A stretch of 64,000 nt of DNA from Limnohabitans sp. (GTDB lineage: Bacteria > Pseudomonadota > Gammaproteobacteria > Burkholderiales > Burkholderiaceae_C): the NCBI GenBank assembly GCA_030158125.1, contig JAOATL010000024.1:62001-126000 (forward strand). Direction: 5' to 3'. This document shows, piece after piece, positions 8,773 to 18,628 of this stretch. Positions within the stretch are counted from its first letter, which is position 1; each line of letters opens with the position of its first letter. A program made the position numbers and the translations under genes. The notes under the pieces were generated by a model, which was given only the letters and a program-made list of their open reading frames with translations, made no database searches and was not told the origin of the DNA.

Positions 8773-9633
8773 ATGAATGCGATTATTGGTATCGTTGTTT
8801 TGATGGTTTGCGTGTTCGGCGGTTTCATCATGGCCGGCGGAAGCATGAAGCCGATTATCAAATCCGCGCCGATTGAGACCTTCATTATTTTGGGCGCTGG
8901 CATTGGCGGCATGCTGATCGGCAACAGCATGGACATTTTCAAAGGTGCCCTGGGCGGCATGGGCAAAGTGTTCAAGGGCCCAGCCTATAAAAAAGAAGAT
9001 TATTTGAGCACCATTTTTGTGGTGTCCAAGATCATGAAAACGCTCAAGACCGAGGGCCCCGTGGCCCTTGAGGCGCACATTGAAAACCCGGACTCCAGCG
9101 CCATTTTTGGCGAGTACCCCAAAATTCTGCACGACCACGCGTTGTTAGATTTGGTGTGCAACACGGTGCGCTTGATGGTGGTGTCTACCAGCCCTCTCAG
9201 TCCCTATGCCGTGGAAGACGTGATGGACCTGTCTATCAAAACCCACCACCACGATGCCCTGAAGGCGCAGGCTGCGTTGGCCACCTTGGCCGGTGCGCTG
9301 CCCGCTTTGGGTATTGTGGCCTGTGTGTTGGGTGTGGTGAAAACCATGGACGCGATTGACCAACCACCTGCCGTTTTGGGTGCCATGATTGGTGGCGCGT
9401 TGGTGGGAACTTTCTTGGGCGTGTTCATGGCCTATGGCTTCATTGAACCGATGGCATCGCGCTTGGCCCAGATCATTGACGATGAAGGTCAAATTTACAA
9501 AGTGGTCAAACAAATCATCATTGGCACTCTGCACGGTCACCCCATGCCCTTGATCATCGAGGCTGCGAGAGCCGGCATCAGTCACCACAATCAACCTAGC
9601 TTTGCTGAGGTGTTTGATGGGTTACGAGGCTAA
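8773..9633 (+). CDS. motA: Flagellar motor stator protein MotA
   Basis: MotA is the inner-membrane stator subunit that, with MotB, couples proton flow to rotation. From the ATG at 8773 (GGAGA ribosome-binding site) it has 286 residues. It has four hydrophobic segments (about residues 1-20, 33-50, 170-190 and 200-225), the cytoplasmic loop with the charged cluster, and conserved ALPALGIVACVLGVVKTM. Family length matches. No promoter of its own was recognised between the upstream terminator and the start. motB follows after 5 bp. Confidence 0.95.
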   Translation: MNAIIGIVVLMVCVFGGFIMAGGSMKPIIKSAPIETFIILGAGIGGMLIGNSMDIFKGALGGMGKVFKGPAYKKEDYLSTIFVVSKIMKTLKTEGPVALEAHIENPDSSAIFGEYPKILHDHALLDLVCNTVRLMVVSTSPLSPYAVEDVMDLSIKTHHHDALKAQAALATLAGALPALGIVACVLGVVKTMDAIDQPPAVLGAMIGGALVGTFLGVFMAYGFIEPMASRLAQIIDDEGQIYKVVKQIIIGTLHGHPMPLIIEAARAGISHHNQPSFAEVFDGLRG

Positions 9634-9638
9634 ACACC

Positions 9639-10673
9639 ATGGCTGAAGCAGAAGCAGTTGTAGAAGCGCCTCTCGAAGCCCAGGCCGAAGCCGAAGCCAT
9701 GGCAGCGGCTGTGCCTGCAGAGGCCGGCGCCGACGAGGCGCCGCTCATTCCAGAAGAGGCCGATACCGATGCGCCTGTGGTGGTGGCACCGTCCATCACC
9801 ATCAAAAAGATCATGGACGATGGGCACGGGGGTGCTCACGGGGGTGCTTGGAAAATTGCCCTGGCCGACATGATGACCGCCATGATGGCCTTCTTCTTGT
9901 TGATGTGGCTGTTGGGGGCGTCCAACGCCGACCAACGCAAAAGCATTGCCGACTATTTCAAGCCCACCTCACACAGCAATGTGACCATGGGCAAATTGGC
10001 CGGCTCAGACGGCATGCTGGGCGGCCGCTCGGTCATTGACCCAGATGGTTTCCCTTTCTCGGCCAAACAAACCAGCGCTTTGAACATGGTGACGCCGCGC
10101 TCTGAAGGCGGCCCTACCGAAAACGACCCCTCACCCAAAGGCGCCGACAGCAAAGAGTCGGGTCAAGACGGCGATCCAGGCAAGAAAGCGGCAGAGGCTG
10201 CCGACAAAGCCAACTTTGACAAGTTGGAAAAAGAAATCAAAGAGGCCATGGCCAAGAATCCGAAGCTGGAAAAAATGAAAGACCAGGTTTCATTTGCCAG
10301 AGACAAAGATGGCTTGCGCATCGAGATCCTCGACAAAGCCGACTTCGCCATGTTTGGCTTGGGCACCACCAACATGACGCCCAAGGCGCAAGCCTTGTTG
10401 AACGAAGTGGCCAAAACATTGCAGGGCATTCCCAACAAAGTGGCCATTCGAGGGCACACCGACAGCATTCAGTTTGCCAACACTGACGACCGCAACAACT
10501 GGTCTTTGTCCGCCGAGCGGGCGGAAGAAACGCGCAAGATCATTGAGAAAAAGGGCATTCCCAACAGCCGGTTTGCCAAGATTGAGGGTGTGGCCGATAC
10601 CGCGCCTTACAACCCGAACGATCCCAAAGATCCTCGAAATCGACGGATCGGCATCACGGTGATGAACCAGTAA
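9639..10673 (+). CDS. motB: Flagellar motor stator protein MotB with acidic N-terminal extension
   Basis: MotB anchors the stator to peptidoglycan. The 344-residue protein has one transmembrane helix (WKIALADMMTAMMAFFLLMW, residues 71-90) whose Asp77 corresponds to the proton-carrying Asp32 of E. coli. A plug/linker region follows, then a C-terminal OmpA-like peptidoglycan-binding domain (about residues 210-344, with VAIRGHTDS and LSAERAEETRKII). Unusually, about 50 residues rich in Ala and Glu (AEAEAVVEAPLEAQAEAEA and so on) precede the usual start of the family. The ATG at 9639 is 5 bp after motA. Confidence 0.94.
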   Translation: MAEAEAVVEAPLEAQAEAEAMAAAVPAEAGADEAPLIPEEADTDAPVVVAPSITIKKIMDDGHGGAHGGAWKIALADMMTAMMAFFLLMWLLGASNADQRKSIADYFKPTSHSNVTMGKLAGSDGMLGGRSVIDPDGFPFSAKQTSALNMVTPRSEGGPTENDPSPKGADSKESGQDGDPGKKAAEAADKANFDKLEKEIKEAMAKNPKLEKMKDQVSFARDKDGLRIEILDKADFAMFGLGTTNMTPKAQALLNEVAKTLQGIPNKVAIRGHTDSIQFANTDDRNNWSLSAERAEETRKIIEKKGIPNSRFAKIEGVADTAPYNPNDPKDPRNRRIGITVMNQ

Positions 10674-10681
10674 CACCTCCC

Positions 10682-10709
10682 AAAAGCAGCTTTTCGAAGC
10701 TGCTTTTTT
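10682..10709 (+). terminator. Rho-independent terminator after motB
   Basis: AAAAGCAGCTT and AAGCTGCTTTTTT form a long stem with a TTCG tetraloop, 9 bp after the motB stop. It cleanly ends the flagellar block. Confidence 0.93.
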
Positions 10710-10715
10710 GATGTC

Positions 10716-10744
10716 TTGACGCCTTTGCTTGGATTGGACATAAT
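10716..10744 (+). promoter_or_regulatory. Sigma-70 promoter of the 2-aminobenzoyl-CoA operon
   Basis: TTGACG (10716-10721) and CATAAT (10739-10744) are separated by exactly 17 bp, a near-consensus housekeeping promoter. It lies about 60 bp upstream of the first operon gene and just upstream of a palindrome, so it is likely repressed. Confidence 0.72.
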
Positions 10745-10746
10745 TA

Positions 10747-10774
10747 TTTTAAGCTTCAACTATTGAAGTTAAAA
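10747..10774. promoter_or_regulatory. Palindromic operator candidate downstream of the -10 box
   Basis: The core CTTCAActaTTGAAG (10754-10768) is a perfect inverted repeat. The flanks (TTTTAAG to the left, TTAAAA to the right) extend the symmetry imperfectly to 28 bp. Size and position, starting 2 bp after the -10 box, suit a MarR-family repressor. The operon encodes one at 13975-14478. Confidence 0.6.
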
Positions 10775-10805
10775 CAATTGACCATCAGGGACAAGGAGCA
10801 TCGTC

Positions 10806-13196
10806 ATGAACATCGTCTGCCTAGGGGGCGGCCCCGCCGGTTTGTACTTCGGCCTGTTGATGAAACTGCGTCATCCAGAACACAAGATCACGGTGTTAGA
10901 GCGCAACAAACCCTACGACACCTTTGGTTGGGGGGTGGTGTTTTCCGATGCCACCATGTCCAAGCTGCAAGTGGCCGATCCAGTGACAGCGTCCGAAATT
11001 TTGGGCGCGTTCAACCATTGGGATGACATTGCGGTGCATTTCAAGGGCGAAACCATGCGCTCCAGTGGTCATGGTTTTTGCGGCATTGGCCGCAAGCGCT
11101 TGCTCAATATTTTGCAAAAGCGTTGCGAGCAACTGGACGTTGAGTTGGTGTTTGAGAGCGAGGTGGATGCCAATGCTGACATCGGTGCACGCTACAACGC
11201 CGACCTGGTGATTGCATGCGACGGCATCAACTCCAAAGTGCGCACCCGGTTTGAAAAGACCTACAAACCAGACATCGACGAACGCAAATGCCGCTTTGTG
11301 TGGCTGGGTACGCGCAAGTTGTTTGACGCGTTCACTTTTGCCATTGAAGAAACCGAGCACGGCTGGTTTCAGGCGCACGCCTATCAGTTTGATGGCGACA
11401 CCTCCACCTTCATTGTGGAAACGCCCGAGTCCGTTTGGAAAGCAGCAGGGTTTGAAACCATGACGCAAGAAGAGTCGGTCGCTTTTTGTGAAAAGTTGTT
11501 TGCCAAGTACTTGGACGGCAATGCCCTGATGACCAACGCCAAGCATTTGCGAGGTTCTGCGCATTGGATCAAATTCCCCCGTGTGATTTGCGACCAGTGG
11601 GTGCATTGGGACACCTCGGCCGATGGTCGTGAGGTGCCCTATGTGCTGATGGGCGATGCCGCGCACACCGCGCATTTCTCCATTGGCTCTGGCACCAAGC
11701 TGGCCCTGGAAGATGCCATCGAATTGGCCGATACCTTTGAGCGCGTGGGCCACGATGTGAAGGGCATGAAAGAGGTGATGACGGCTTACCAAGCCACACG
11801 CTCTGTCGAGGTGCTGAAGATTCAAAATGCCGCGCGCAATTCCACCGAGTGGTTTGAAAACGTGGCGCGCTATGTCAACTTGCCGCCGCAGCAATTTGCC
11901 TATTCATTGCTCACGCGCAGTCAGCGCATTTCTCATGAAAACTTGCGTCTGCGCGACGATCAATTTGTTGCCGCCTACGAGCGCTTCATGGCGTCCTTGG
12001 TCAACTTTGACGACAGTACCCGCGCCAAGTCAACGCCGCCCATGTTCTTGCCCTTGCAAGCGCGCGGCATTACCTTGAAGAATCGCGTGATGGTGTCACC
12101 CATGGCCACGTACTCGGCCGTCGATGGCTTGCCTGGCGACTTTCACTTGATGCATTACGGCGCGCGTGCTGTAGGCGGGGCCGCCATTGTGTTTACAGAA
12201 ATGACTTGCGTCACACCGGAGGGGCGCATCACGCCCGGTTGTCCTGGCTTGTGGAATGACGAGCAGCAACAAGCCTGGGCACGCATTGTGAGTTTTGTAC
12301 ATGCGCAGTCCGATGCCAAGATGGCCTTGCAGCTGGGCCATGCCGGGCGCAAAGGTTCAACGCGCCGCGCATGGGATGGCATTGACATGCCTTTGAACGA
12401 TGTCGCGCGCGATGGCAGCAACTGGCCTTTGATGGCACCTTCTGCGTTGCCCTACATGGCAGGTGTGAGCCAGGTGCCGCATGAAATGACGCGTGCCGAC
12501 ATGGACAACATGTTGGCGGCGTTTGTGGCCGCGGCTGAGCGGGGCGCCAAAGCTGGATTCGATTGGTTAGAGCTGCATTGCGCCCACGGCTATGTGTTGT
12601 CTGGTTTTATTTCGCCACTCACCAATCACCGCACAGATGAATTTGGCGGATCCTTGGAAAATCGATTGCGCTTTCCCTTGGCGGTGTTTGTGGCCCTGCG
12701 CAAAGTGTGGCCGCAAGACAAGCCGATGTCTGTGCGCATTTCGGCGCACGACTGGGTGGAAGGCGGCATCACGCCAGACGATGCCATCGAGATTGCCAAA
12801 CAATTCAAAGCCGCCGGTGTCGATTTTGTGGACTGCTCATCAGGCCAGGTGGACAAGCGTGAGAAGCCCGTGTATGGCCGCATGTTCCAAACGCCATTTG
12901 CCGACCGCATTCGCAACGAAGCGGGCGTGCGCACCATTGCGGTGGGTGCCATCTCGGAAGCAGACCATGTGAACAGCATCATTGCAGCGGGCCGTGCCGA
13001 CTTGTGTGCGGTGGCGCGGCCGCATTTGGCCAATCCCTCATGGACGATGCAAGAGGCCGCGCGCATTGGGTACACCGATTTGAACTGGCACAAGGCCTAT
13101 GTGTCGGGCAAGCGCCAGATGGAAACCAACTTCGATCGTGCAGCCGCCATGGCCGCCATGAGTGCTTCACCAGCAGCCGCCAAAGGAGAAAATTGA
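10806..13196 (+). CDS. 2-aminobenzoyl-CoA monooxygenase/reductase-like fusion (FAD monooxygenase + old yellow enzyme)
   Basis: This 796-residue protein joins two flavoenzymes. Residues 1 to about 390 are a class A FAD monooxygenase: [10 protein letters not shown] dinucleotide motif at residues 6-15 and [17 protein letters not shown] near 275-290. Residues of about 405-770 are an old-yellow-enzyme/2,4-dienoyl-CoA reductase barrel ([45 protein letters not shown]). The combination is that of 2-aminobenzoyl-CoA monooxygenase/reductase of Azoarcus evansii, which hydroxylates and then reduces the ring. Related proteins are often labelled salicylyl-CoA 5-hydroxylase. The CoA ligase and beta-oxidation genes downstream support the anthranilate assignment. 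Start: GACAAGGAGC precedes the ATG. Confidence 0.85.
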   Translation: MNIVCLGGGPAGLYFGLLMKLRHPEHKITVLERNKPYDTFGWGVVFSDATMSKLQVADPVTASEILGAFNHWDDIAVHFKGETMRSSGHGFCGIGRKRLLNILQKRCEQLDVELVFESEVDANADIGARYNADLVIACDGINSKVRTRFEKTYKPDIDERKCRFVWLGTRKLFDAFTFAIEETEHGWFQAHAYQFDGDTSTFIVETPESVWKAAGFETMTQEESVAFCEKLFAKYLDGNALMTNAKHLRGSAHWIKFPRVICDQWVHWDTSADGREVPYVLMGDAAHTAHFSIGSGTKLALEDAIELADTFERVGHDVKGMKEVMTAYQATRSVEVLKIQNAARNSTEWFENVARYVNLPPQQFAYSLLTRSQRISHENLRLRDDQFVAAYERFMASLVNFDDSTRAKSTPPMFLPLQARGITLKNRVMVSPMATYSAVDGLPGDFHLMHYGARAVGGAAIVFTEMTCVTPEGRITPGCPGLWNDEQQQAWARIVSFVHAQSDAKMALQLGHAGRKGSTRRAWDGIDMPLNDVARDGSNWPLMAPSALPYMAGVSQVPHEMTRADMDNMLAAFVAAAERGAKAGFDWLELHCAHGYVLSGFISPLTNHRTDEFGGSLENRLRFPLAVFVALRKVWPQDKPMSVRISAHDWVEGGITPDDAIEIAKQFKAAGVDFVDCSSGQVDKREKPVYGRMFQTPFADRIRNEAGVRTIAVGAISEADHVNSIIAAGRADLCAVARPHLANPSWTMQEAARIGYTDLNWHKAYVSGKRQMETNFDRAAAMAAMSASPAAAKGEN

Positions 13197-13975
13197 TGCG
13201 TCATGTGTGGATTACGGGCGCAGGCCGAGGCATTGGTGCGGCCGTGGCACATGCCTTTGCAAGAGAAGGCGCGGCACTGAGTTTGTCGGGGCGCAACATG
13301 CAGACCTTGGCCGCGCAAGCGCTTGAATTGCGCAAGGCCTACCCGGATGTCAAGCTGCACCTGAGCGCCATGGACTTGGGCGATCCTGAATCCGTTGCCG
13401 CGGCACATCGCGCCAACCAAACCGCTTTAGGCCCTGTCACGGTGTTGGTGAACAACGCGGGGCAAGCGCTCAGTCAGCCATTTGCCAAAACCGATTTGCA
13501 GCTTTGGCAGCAGATGTTGAGTGTGAATCTCACGGGCACCTATTTGTGCATTCAATCTGCGCTGCCAGATTTGTTGGCGCAAGCCGCTGCAGGACAAGTT
13601 GCACGGATTGTGAACATTGCCAGCACAGCAGGCTTGAAGGGTTATGCGTATGTGTCCGCTTATGCAGCGGCCAAACACGGCGTGATTGGCTTGACGCGCA
13701 GCTTGGCTTTGGAGTTGGCACACAAAGGTGTGACGGTCAACGCGGTCTGCCCAGGTTTTACAGAGACCGACATCGTGCGCGACGCCATTGCCAACATTGT
13801 GGCCAAAACAGGCCAAAGCGAAGCGCAAGCGCGCGATGCGTTGGTGGCGCACAACCCGCAGAAAAAAATGATTCAGCCCGATGAGGTGGCGCAAGCGGTG
13901 ATGTGGTTGTGCAGCGATGCAGCCGCCTCGGTGAATGGTCAATCAATCGCCGTAGACGGCGGGGAGACGATGTGA
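13196..13975 (+). CDS. Short-chain dehydrogenase/reductase (SDR)
   Basis: A 259-residue classical SDR: TGAGRGIGAAVA cofactor motif at residues 7-18, NNAG near residue 89, and YAAAKHG with catalytic Tyr and Lys near residue 155. The Gly-rich motif lacks an obvious Arg pattern for NADP, so NAD is likelier. It begins at the ATG of a TGATG overlap with the fusion monooxygenase, so it is translationally coupled. In this operon it probably acts as the 3-hydroxyacyl-CoA dehydrogenase of the ring-opening beta-oxidation steps; the substrate is inferred only from context. Confidence 0.85.
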   Translation: MRHVWITGAGRGIGAAVAHAFAREGAALSLSGRNMQTLAAQALELRKAYPDVKLHLSAMDLGDPESVAAAHRANQTALGPVTVLVNNAGQALSQPFAKTDLQLWQQMLSVNLTGTYLCIQSALPDLLAQAAAGQVARIVNIASTAGLKGYAYVSAYAAAKHGVIGLTRSLALELAHKGVTVNAVCPGFTETDIVRDAIANIVAKTGQSEAQARDALVAHNPQKKMIQPDEVAQAVMWLCSDAAASVNGQSIAVDGGETM

Positions 13976-14478
13976 TGGCGCACTATGAGAGTTTGAAAAT
14001 CAATGCCGATCATGAGTTCAGAGCGCATGCAGATCAGCACGCCTCTTTGCGCCTGTGGCTGCGCTTGTTGTCGTGCACCACGCGCGTAGAAGACAAGATT
14101 CGGCAAAAGTTGCGCGAGACCTTTGACATCACCTTGCCGCGCTTCGATTTGATGGCGCAACTCGAGCGTCACCCCGATGGGCTCACCATGGGGGAATTGT
14201 CGCGCCGCATGATGGTCACGGGTGGCAACATCACCACCATTGTGGACCAGTTGGAAAAAGAGAGCTTGGTGCAGCGGCAAGTGGGCGCGAACGACCGCAG
14301 GTCCTTCACGGTCAAGTTGACCAAGGCTGGTCGTGATGCATTTGCAGGCATGGCCATTGCCCATGAAGCTTGGGTGGCCGACCTGTTCACTGGCCTGTCA
14401 GAGAACCAACAAAGTCAGCTTTATACCTTGCTGGGCGCACTGAAAAAGAATTTACAAAAACAAGAGGAGACCGTATGA
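13975..14478 (+). CDS. MarR-family transcriptional regulator
   Basis: A 167-residue winged-helix regulator. It has [34 protein letters not shown] as its DNA-recognition region, then the wing [15 protein letters not shown]. The gene overlaps the SDR stop (TGATG) and its own stop overlaps the next gene (ATGA), so it is made with the enzymes. MarR proteins in aromatic-CoA operons commonly repress until a CoA thioester binds. The likely target is the palindrome at 10747-10774. Confidence 0.87.
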   Translation: MAHYESLKINADHEFRAHADQHASLRLWLRLLSCTTRVEDKIRQKLRETFDITLPRFDLMAQLERHPDGLTMGELSRRMMVTGGNITTIVDQLEKESLVQRQVGANDRRSFTVKLTKAGRDAFAGMAIAHEAWVADLFTGLSENQQSQLYTLLGALKKNLQKQEETV

Positions 14479-15335
14479 GCCAAACCTACTTACCGGGTGT
14501 ACCGCACCAATTGCCGCGTCATGGCAACAAACTGGCCAACTACAAAGCCGAGCATGTGCTGTTTGAAGTGAAGGATGGCGTGGCCACACTCACGCTCAAC
14601 CGTCCTGAGCGCAAAAATCCTTTGTCGTTTGAATCGTATGCGGAGATGCGAGACTTGTTCCGCGCTTTGTCGTATGCCGATGATGTGCATGCCGTGGTGG
14701 TCACAGGCGCTGGGGGCAATTTTTGCTCGGGTGGTGATGTGCATGAAATCATTGGCCCGCTCACCAAACTGGACATGCCTGGCTTGCTGACTTTCACACG
14801 CATGACGGGTGACTTGGTCAAGGCCATGCGCGCATGCCCGCAGCCCATCATTTCGGCCATTGATGGCATTTGTGCCGGTGCTGGCGCATTGCTGGCACTC
14901 GCGTCTGACATGCGTTATGGCACAGCACGCAGCAAAACGTATTTCTTGTTTAACAAAGTGGGCTTGGCAGGTTGCGACATGGGTGCCTGCGCCTTGTTGC
15001 CGCGTGTGATTGGGCAGGGCCGCGCATCGGAGTTGTTGTACACCGGCCGTGGCCTGCCTGGCGAGGAAGCAGAGCGCTGGGGTTTTTACAATCGCGTGTG
15101 CACCCCCGAGACCGTGTTGGCCGAAGCGCAAGCCATGGCGAATGTTCTGGTCAGTGGCCCCACATTTGCCAACGGCATGACCAAAAAGATGCTGCAACAA
15201 GAGTGGAACATGGGCGTCGACGAAGCCATTGAAGCAGAAGCCCAAGCGCAAGCCATCTGCATGGCCACCAACGATTTCCACCGGGCGTATCACGCCTTTG
15301 TGGCCAAACAAACGCCGGTGTTTGAAGGAAACTGA
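14475..15335 (+). CDS. Enoyl-CoA hydratase/isomerase family protein
   Basis: This 286-residue crotonase-family protein has [23 protein letters not shown] at the N-terminus and the oxyanion-hole region [20 protein letters not shown]. The second conserved segment is [26 protein letters not shown]. In the anthraniloyl-CoA pathway it would hydrate or hydrolytically open the alicyclic CoA intermediate. The start is the ATG of an ATGA overlap with the marR gene; the acyl-CoA dehydrogenase ATG follows its stop by 2 bp. Confidence 0.88.
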   Translation: MSQTYLPGVPHQLPRHGNKLANYKAEHVLFEVKDGVATLTLNRPERKNPLSFESYAEMRDLFRALSYADDVHAVVVTGAGGNFCSGGDVHEIIGPLTKLDMPGLLTFTRMTGDLVKAMRACPQPIISAIDGICAGAGALLALASDMRYGTARSKTYFLFNKVGLAGCDMGACALLPRVIGQGRASELLYTGRGLPGEEAERWGFYNRVCTPETVLAEAQAMANVLVSGPTFANGMTKKMLQQEWNMGVDEAIEAEAQAQAICMATNDFHRAYHAFVAKQTPVFEGN

Positions 15336-15337
15336 AC

Positions 15338-16507
15338 ATGAATTCAAGTGCACATTTGGCGTGGCCGTTTTTTGATGAACACCACCGCAGTTTTAAAACC
15401 AATCTGCAGACTTGGACAAACAAACAGTTTGCAGGCCTGCACGGACACGATGAATCACGCGAGGCGATTGACCGCGAATGCGTGAGCTTGGTCAAGGCCT
15501 TGGGGCAAGGCGGGTGGCTCAAGCCTGCCATTGCCGGCAAGGCCCACGGCGGCGCTGCCGATGTGATCGACACACGCACCATCTGCATGTTGCGCGAAGA
15601 ATTGGCTTGGCACCACGGCTTGGCTGATTTTGCGTTTGCCATGCAGGGTTTGGGTTCGGGGGCCATCAGTTTGAAGGGCACACCAGAACAACAAGCAGAA
15701 TACTTGCCCCGCGTGGCCAAAGGCGAGGCCTTGGCTGCGTTTGCTTTGAGCGAACCCGATGCAGGCTCGGATGTGGCGGCGATGCAGTGCAGCGCTGTTG
15801 AAACGGCTGAAGGTTATCGCTTGAATGGTTTCAAGACTTGGATTTCCAATGGTGGCATTGCCGATTTTTACGTGGTGTTTGCACGCACGGGTGAAGCGCC
15901 AGGTGCGCGTGGCATCAGCGCTTTCATTGTGGATGCCAACTCACCAGGTTTGGAGATCGCCGAGCGCATCGATGTGGTGGCGCCGCACCCCTTGGCCAAA
16001 TTGCATTTCAACAACGTGCTGGTGCCACATGCCAAGCGCATTGGCGCAGCCGGTGAAGGCTTCAAAGTGGCCATGGCCACTTTGGATGTGTTCAGAACTT
16101 CAGTGGCGGCCGCATCGCTCGGCTTTGCACGCCGCGCACTGGACGAGTCGATTGCATGGGCCAAGCAACGCAAGATGTTTGGCCAAGCCTTGGGTGATTT
16201 TCAAATTACACAAAGCAAGCTGGCGCAAATGGCCACGCTGCTCGATGCAGCTACCTTGCTAACCTACCGTGCGGCCTGGCTGCGCGATCAAGGCCAACGC
16301 ATCACGCAAGAGGCGGCCATGGCCAAAATGACCGCCACCGAAAACGCCCAGAAAATCATCGACATGGCCGTGCAAATGCACGGCGGCATGGGCGTTAAGA
16401 AAGGTTGCATCGTCGAGTCTTTGTACCGAGAGATTCGGGCCTTGCGCATTTACGAAGGTGCCACCGAGGTTCAGCAACTGATCATTGGCCGCGATTTGCT
16501 CAAGTGA
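15338..16507 (+). CDS. Acyl-CoA dehydrogenase
   Basis: A 389-residue FAD acyl-CoA dehydrogenase. It shows [15 protein letters not shown] and [19 protein letters not shown] in the middle domain. The C-terminal [34 protein letters not shown] keeps the canonical catalytic Glu (about residue 373) in YEGATE. The N-terminal 20 residues (Trp/Phe/His-rich) are atypical. It lies 2 bp after the enoyl-CoA hydratase gene. It probably oxidises an alicyclic or opened-ring acyl-CoA in 2-aminobenzoate breakdown. Confidence 0.88.
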   Translation: MNSSAHLAWPFFDEHHRSFKTNLQTWTNKQFAGLHGHDESREAIDRECVSLVKALGQGGWLKPAIAGKAHGGAADVIDTRTICMLREELAWHHGLADFAFAMQGLGSGAISLKGTPEQQAEYLPRVAKGEALAAFALSEPDAGSDVAAMQCSAVETAEGYRLNGFKTWISNGGIADFYVVFARTGEAPGARGISAFIVDANSPGLEIAERIDVVAPHPLAKLHFNNVLVPHAKRIGAAGEGFKVAMATLDVFRTSVAAASLGFARRALDESIAWAKQRKMFGQALGDFQITQSKLAQMATLLDAATLLTYRAAWLRDQGQRITQEAAMAKMTATENAQKIIDMAVQMHGGMGVKKGCIVESLYREIRALRIYEGATEVQQLIIGRDLLK

Positions 16508-16515
16508 GGTCACAC

Positions 16516-18213
16516 ATGACGCCATCTCTTTCAACTTCTTTGGCACCCTCCTCGCACGTGGACACTTTCACGCGCGATAACTTACCGCCGCAAGACCAGT
16601 GGCCTGAGTTTGTCTTTGATCGTCCCGAAGTTCAGTACCCTGAACAACTCAATTGTGTTCAAGGCTTGTTGGATGCGCATGTGGCCAATGGCTTGGGTGA
16701 CCGCGTGGCGGTGCGCGGCATGGATGCCGCTGGTGACATCTGCTGGACGTATGCCCAACTGCAAGCCAAGGTCAACCAAATTGCACAGGTGCTGGTCACC
16801 GACATGGGCATGACGTCTGGGCAGCGTTTGCTGCTGCGCGGCGGCAACAGCCCCATGATGGCGGCTTGTTTTTTGGCGGCGCTCAAGGCGGGCTTGGTGG
16901 TGGTGCCCACCATGCCCTTGCTGCGCGCAGCCGAGCTCAAGCAGATCATTGACAAAGCCCAGGTGAGTGCGGCACTGTGCGACAGTTTGTTGGCAGAAGA
17001 ACTCAGCCATTGCACAAATGCCGAACATCCGCACCATGCGGCTGCGTTAAAGCAAGTGCGGCGGTTCAGGTCTGAAGAGGCCGCAGGCGTGGAAGCAAGC
17101 ATGGCCAAGCATGCGGCAACTTTTGAAGCGCACCCTACCAGTCGTGACGATGTGTGTTTGATCGCCTTTACCAGTGGCACCACAGGCCAACCCAAAGGCA
17201 CGATGCATTTTCACCGCGACATACTGGCGATGTGCGACTTGTTCCCACGCCATGTTTTGAAAATGGACGCCAACGACATTGTGTGTGGCACACCGCCCAT
17301 CGCTTTCACTTTTGGTCTGGGCGGCTTGCTTGCATTTCCATTGCGTTTTGGCGCTTGTGCTGTGCTGCTTGAAAAGTACACGCCCGAATCTTTGTTACAT
17401 GCCGTGGGGCAGTACGCTGCCACGCAGTGTTACACGGCGCCCACCATGTACCGACAAATGGCCATGTTGGTGACAGACAAACCCGAAGGCTTCAATTTGA
17501 AGTCTTTGAAGCACACGGTCTCCGCCGGCGAAGCCTTGCCAGATGCCACCCGTCAGTTGTGGAAAAAAGCCACAGGCTTGGAAATGACCGATGGCATTGG
17601 TGGCACCGAAGTGATTCACATCTACATCTCTAGCGCGGGACACGATGTGCGTGCCGGCAGCATTGGCAAAGTGGTGCCAGGTTATCAAGCCCAAATCGTG
17701 GACGAAGACATGCAACCCGTACCGCCGGGTGTGGTGGGGCGCTTGGCTGTGCGGGGCCCAACAGGTTGCCGTTACTTGGACGATCCGCGCCAAAAGGATT
17801 ACGTCAAAAACGGCTGGAACTTGCCCGGCGACACCTTCATGATGGACGCTGATGGCTACTTCAGTTACCAAGCGCGCAACGACGACATGATCATTTCAGC
17901 GGGTTACAACATTGCTGGCCCCGAGGTGGAGGGCGCCTTGATGCAACACCCCGCTGTGGCGGAATGTGGCGTGGTGGGCGCAAGTGACATTGAGCGCGGC
18001 CAAGTGGTGATGGCCTTTGTGGTGCTCAAGCCAGGGCATGCCGGTTCGCCTGCACTGGAAAAAGAAATTCAAGAGTTTGTGAAGCAAACCATTGCACCCT
18101 TCAAGTATCCAAGGCGTGTGGTGTTTTGCGACACCCTGCCGCGCACCGAAACAGGCAAGTTGCAGCGCTTTAAATTACGGCAGCAAGCGCCTGCCTTCAA
18201 TTCAGAAAAATAA
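16516..18213 (+). CDS. 2-aminobenzoate (benzoate-type) CoA ligase
   Basis: An AMP-forming CoA ligase of 565 residues. It has the P-loop-like LIAFTSGTTGQPKGTMHFHRD (A3), GGTEVIHIYIS (A5) and YFSYQARNDDMIISAGYNIAGPEVE (A7/A8), and ends with ETGKLQRFKLR carrying the catalytic Lys. Overall similarity is to benzoate/2-aminobenzoate-CoA ligases. It would start the pathway by making anthraniloyl-CoA. The chosen ATG is 8 bp after the preceding stop, with GAGG upstream; the open frame extends further 5' inside the dehydrogenase gene but is a shadow there. Confidence 0.86.
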   Translation: MTPSLSTSLAPSSHVDTFTRDNLPPQDQWPEFVFDRPEVQYPEQLNCVQGLLDAHVANGLGDRVAVRGMDAAGDICWTYAQLQAKVNQIAQVLVTDMGMTSGQRLLLRGGNSPMMAACFLAALKAGLVVVPTMPLLRAAELKQIIDKAQVSAALCDSLLAEELSHCTNAEHPHHAAALKQVRRFRSEEAAGVEASMAKHAATFEAHPTSRDDVCLIAFTSGTTGQPKGTMHFHRDILAMCDLFPRHVLKMDANDIVCGTPPIAFTFGLGGLLAFPLRFGACAVLLEKYTPESLLHAVGQYAATQCYTAPTMYRQMAMLVTDKPEGFNLKSLKHTVSAGEALPDATRQLWKKATGLEMTDGIGGTEVIHIYISSAGHDVRAGSIGKVVPGYQAQIVDEDMQPVPPGVVGRLAVRGPTGCRYLDDPRQKDYVKNGWNLPGDTFMMDADGYFSYQARNDDMIISAGYNIAGPEVEGALMQHPAVAECGVVGASDIERGQVVMAFVVLKPGHAGSPALEKEIQEFVKQTIAPFKYPRRVVFCDTLPRTETGKLQRFKLRQQAPAFNSEK

Positions 18214-18223
18214 GGAACGAAAA

Positions 18224-18628
18224 ATGTCACAAGGCATGTTGCGAGTACTTCAACCAGATGGCTGGGCGCCCGCCAAAGGCTATGCCAATGGCATTGCCGC
18301 ACGAGGTGAAATGATTTTTGTCGCCGGCATGATTGGCTGGAATGGCCAGTGCCAATTTGAAACCGATGACTTCGTGGCACAGTGCAAACAAGCGCTGCAA
18401 AACATTGTGGCCACACTGGCGTGTGCCGGCGCCGGGCCTGAGCACATGGCCCGCATGACGTGGTATGTAAAAGACAAAAAAGAGTACGTGGCGCGTGGCC
18501 GCGAACTGGGCAAGGTGTACCAAGAGGTGATGGGCAAAAACTATCCTGCCATGACCTTGGTTCAGGTGGCCGACTTGGTGGAAGACCGTGCTTTGGTAGA
18601 GATTGAAGTGACGGCCGTTAAGCCTTGA
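18224..18628 (+). CDS. RidA/YjgF/TdcF-family protein (probable enamine/imine deaminase)
   Basis: A 134-residue RidA-superfamily protein (FVAGMIGWNGQCQFETDDFVAQCKQALQNI and VQVADLVEDRALVEIEVTAV). RidA proteins hydrolyse reactive enamines and imines. The product of the monooxygenase/reductase, 2-amino-5-oxocyclohex-1-ene-carboxyl-CoA, is an enamine, so release of ammonia at this stage is a natural role (inference). The canonical RidA Arg105 context (SARxAV) is replaced, as in several catabolic subfamilies. AAGGAA precedes the ATG. Its 3' end overlaps the convergent marR gene by 11 bp. Confidence 0.85.
   Translation: MSQGMLRVLQPDGWAPAKGYANGIAARGEMIFVAGMIGWNGQCQFETDDFVAQCKQALQNIVATLACAGAGPEHMARMTWYVKDKKEYVARGRELGKVYQEVMGKNYPAMTLVQVADLVEDRALVEIEVTAVKP

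Noticed and set aside
10896-11894. 332-codon minus-strand open frame inside the monooxygenase fusion
   Set aside because: Shadow of the real gene caused by skewed third-position composition; no family resemblance.
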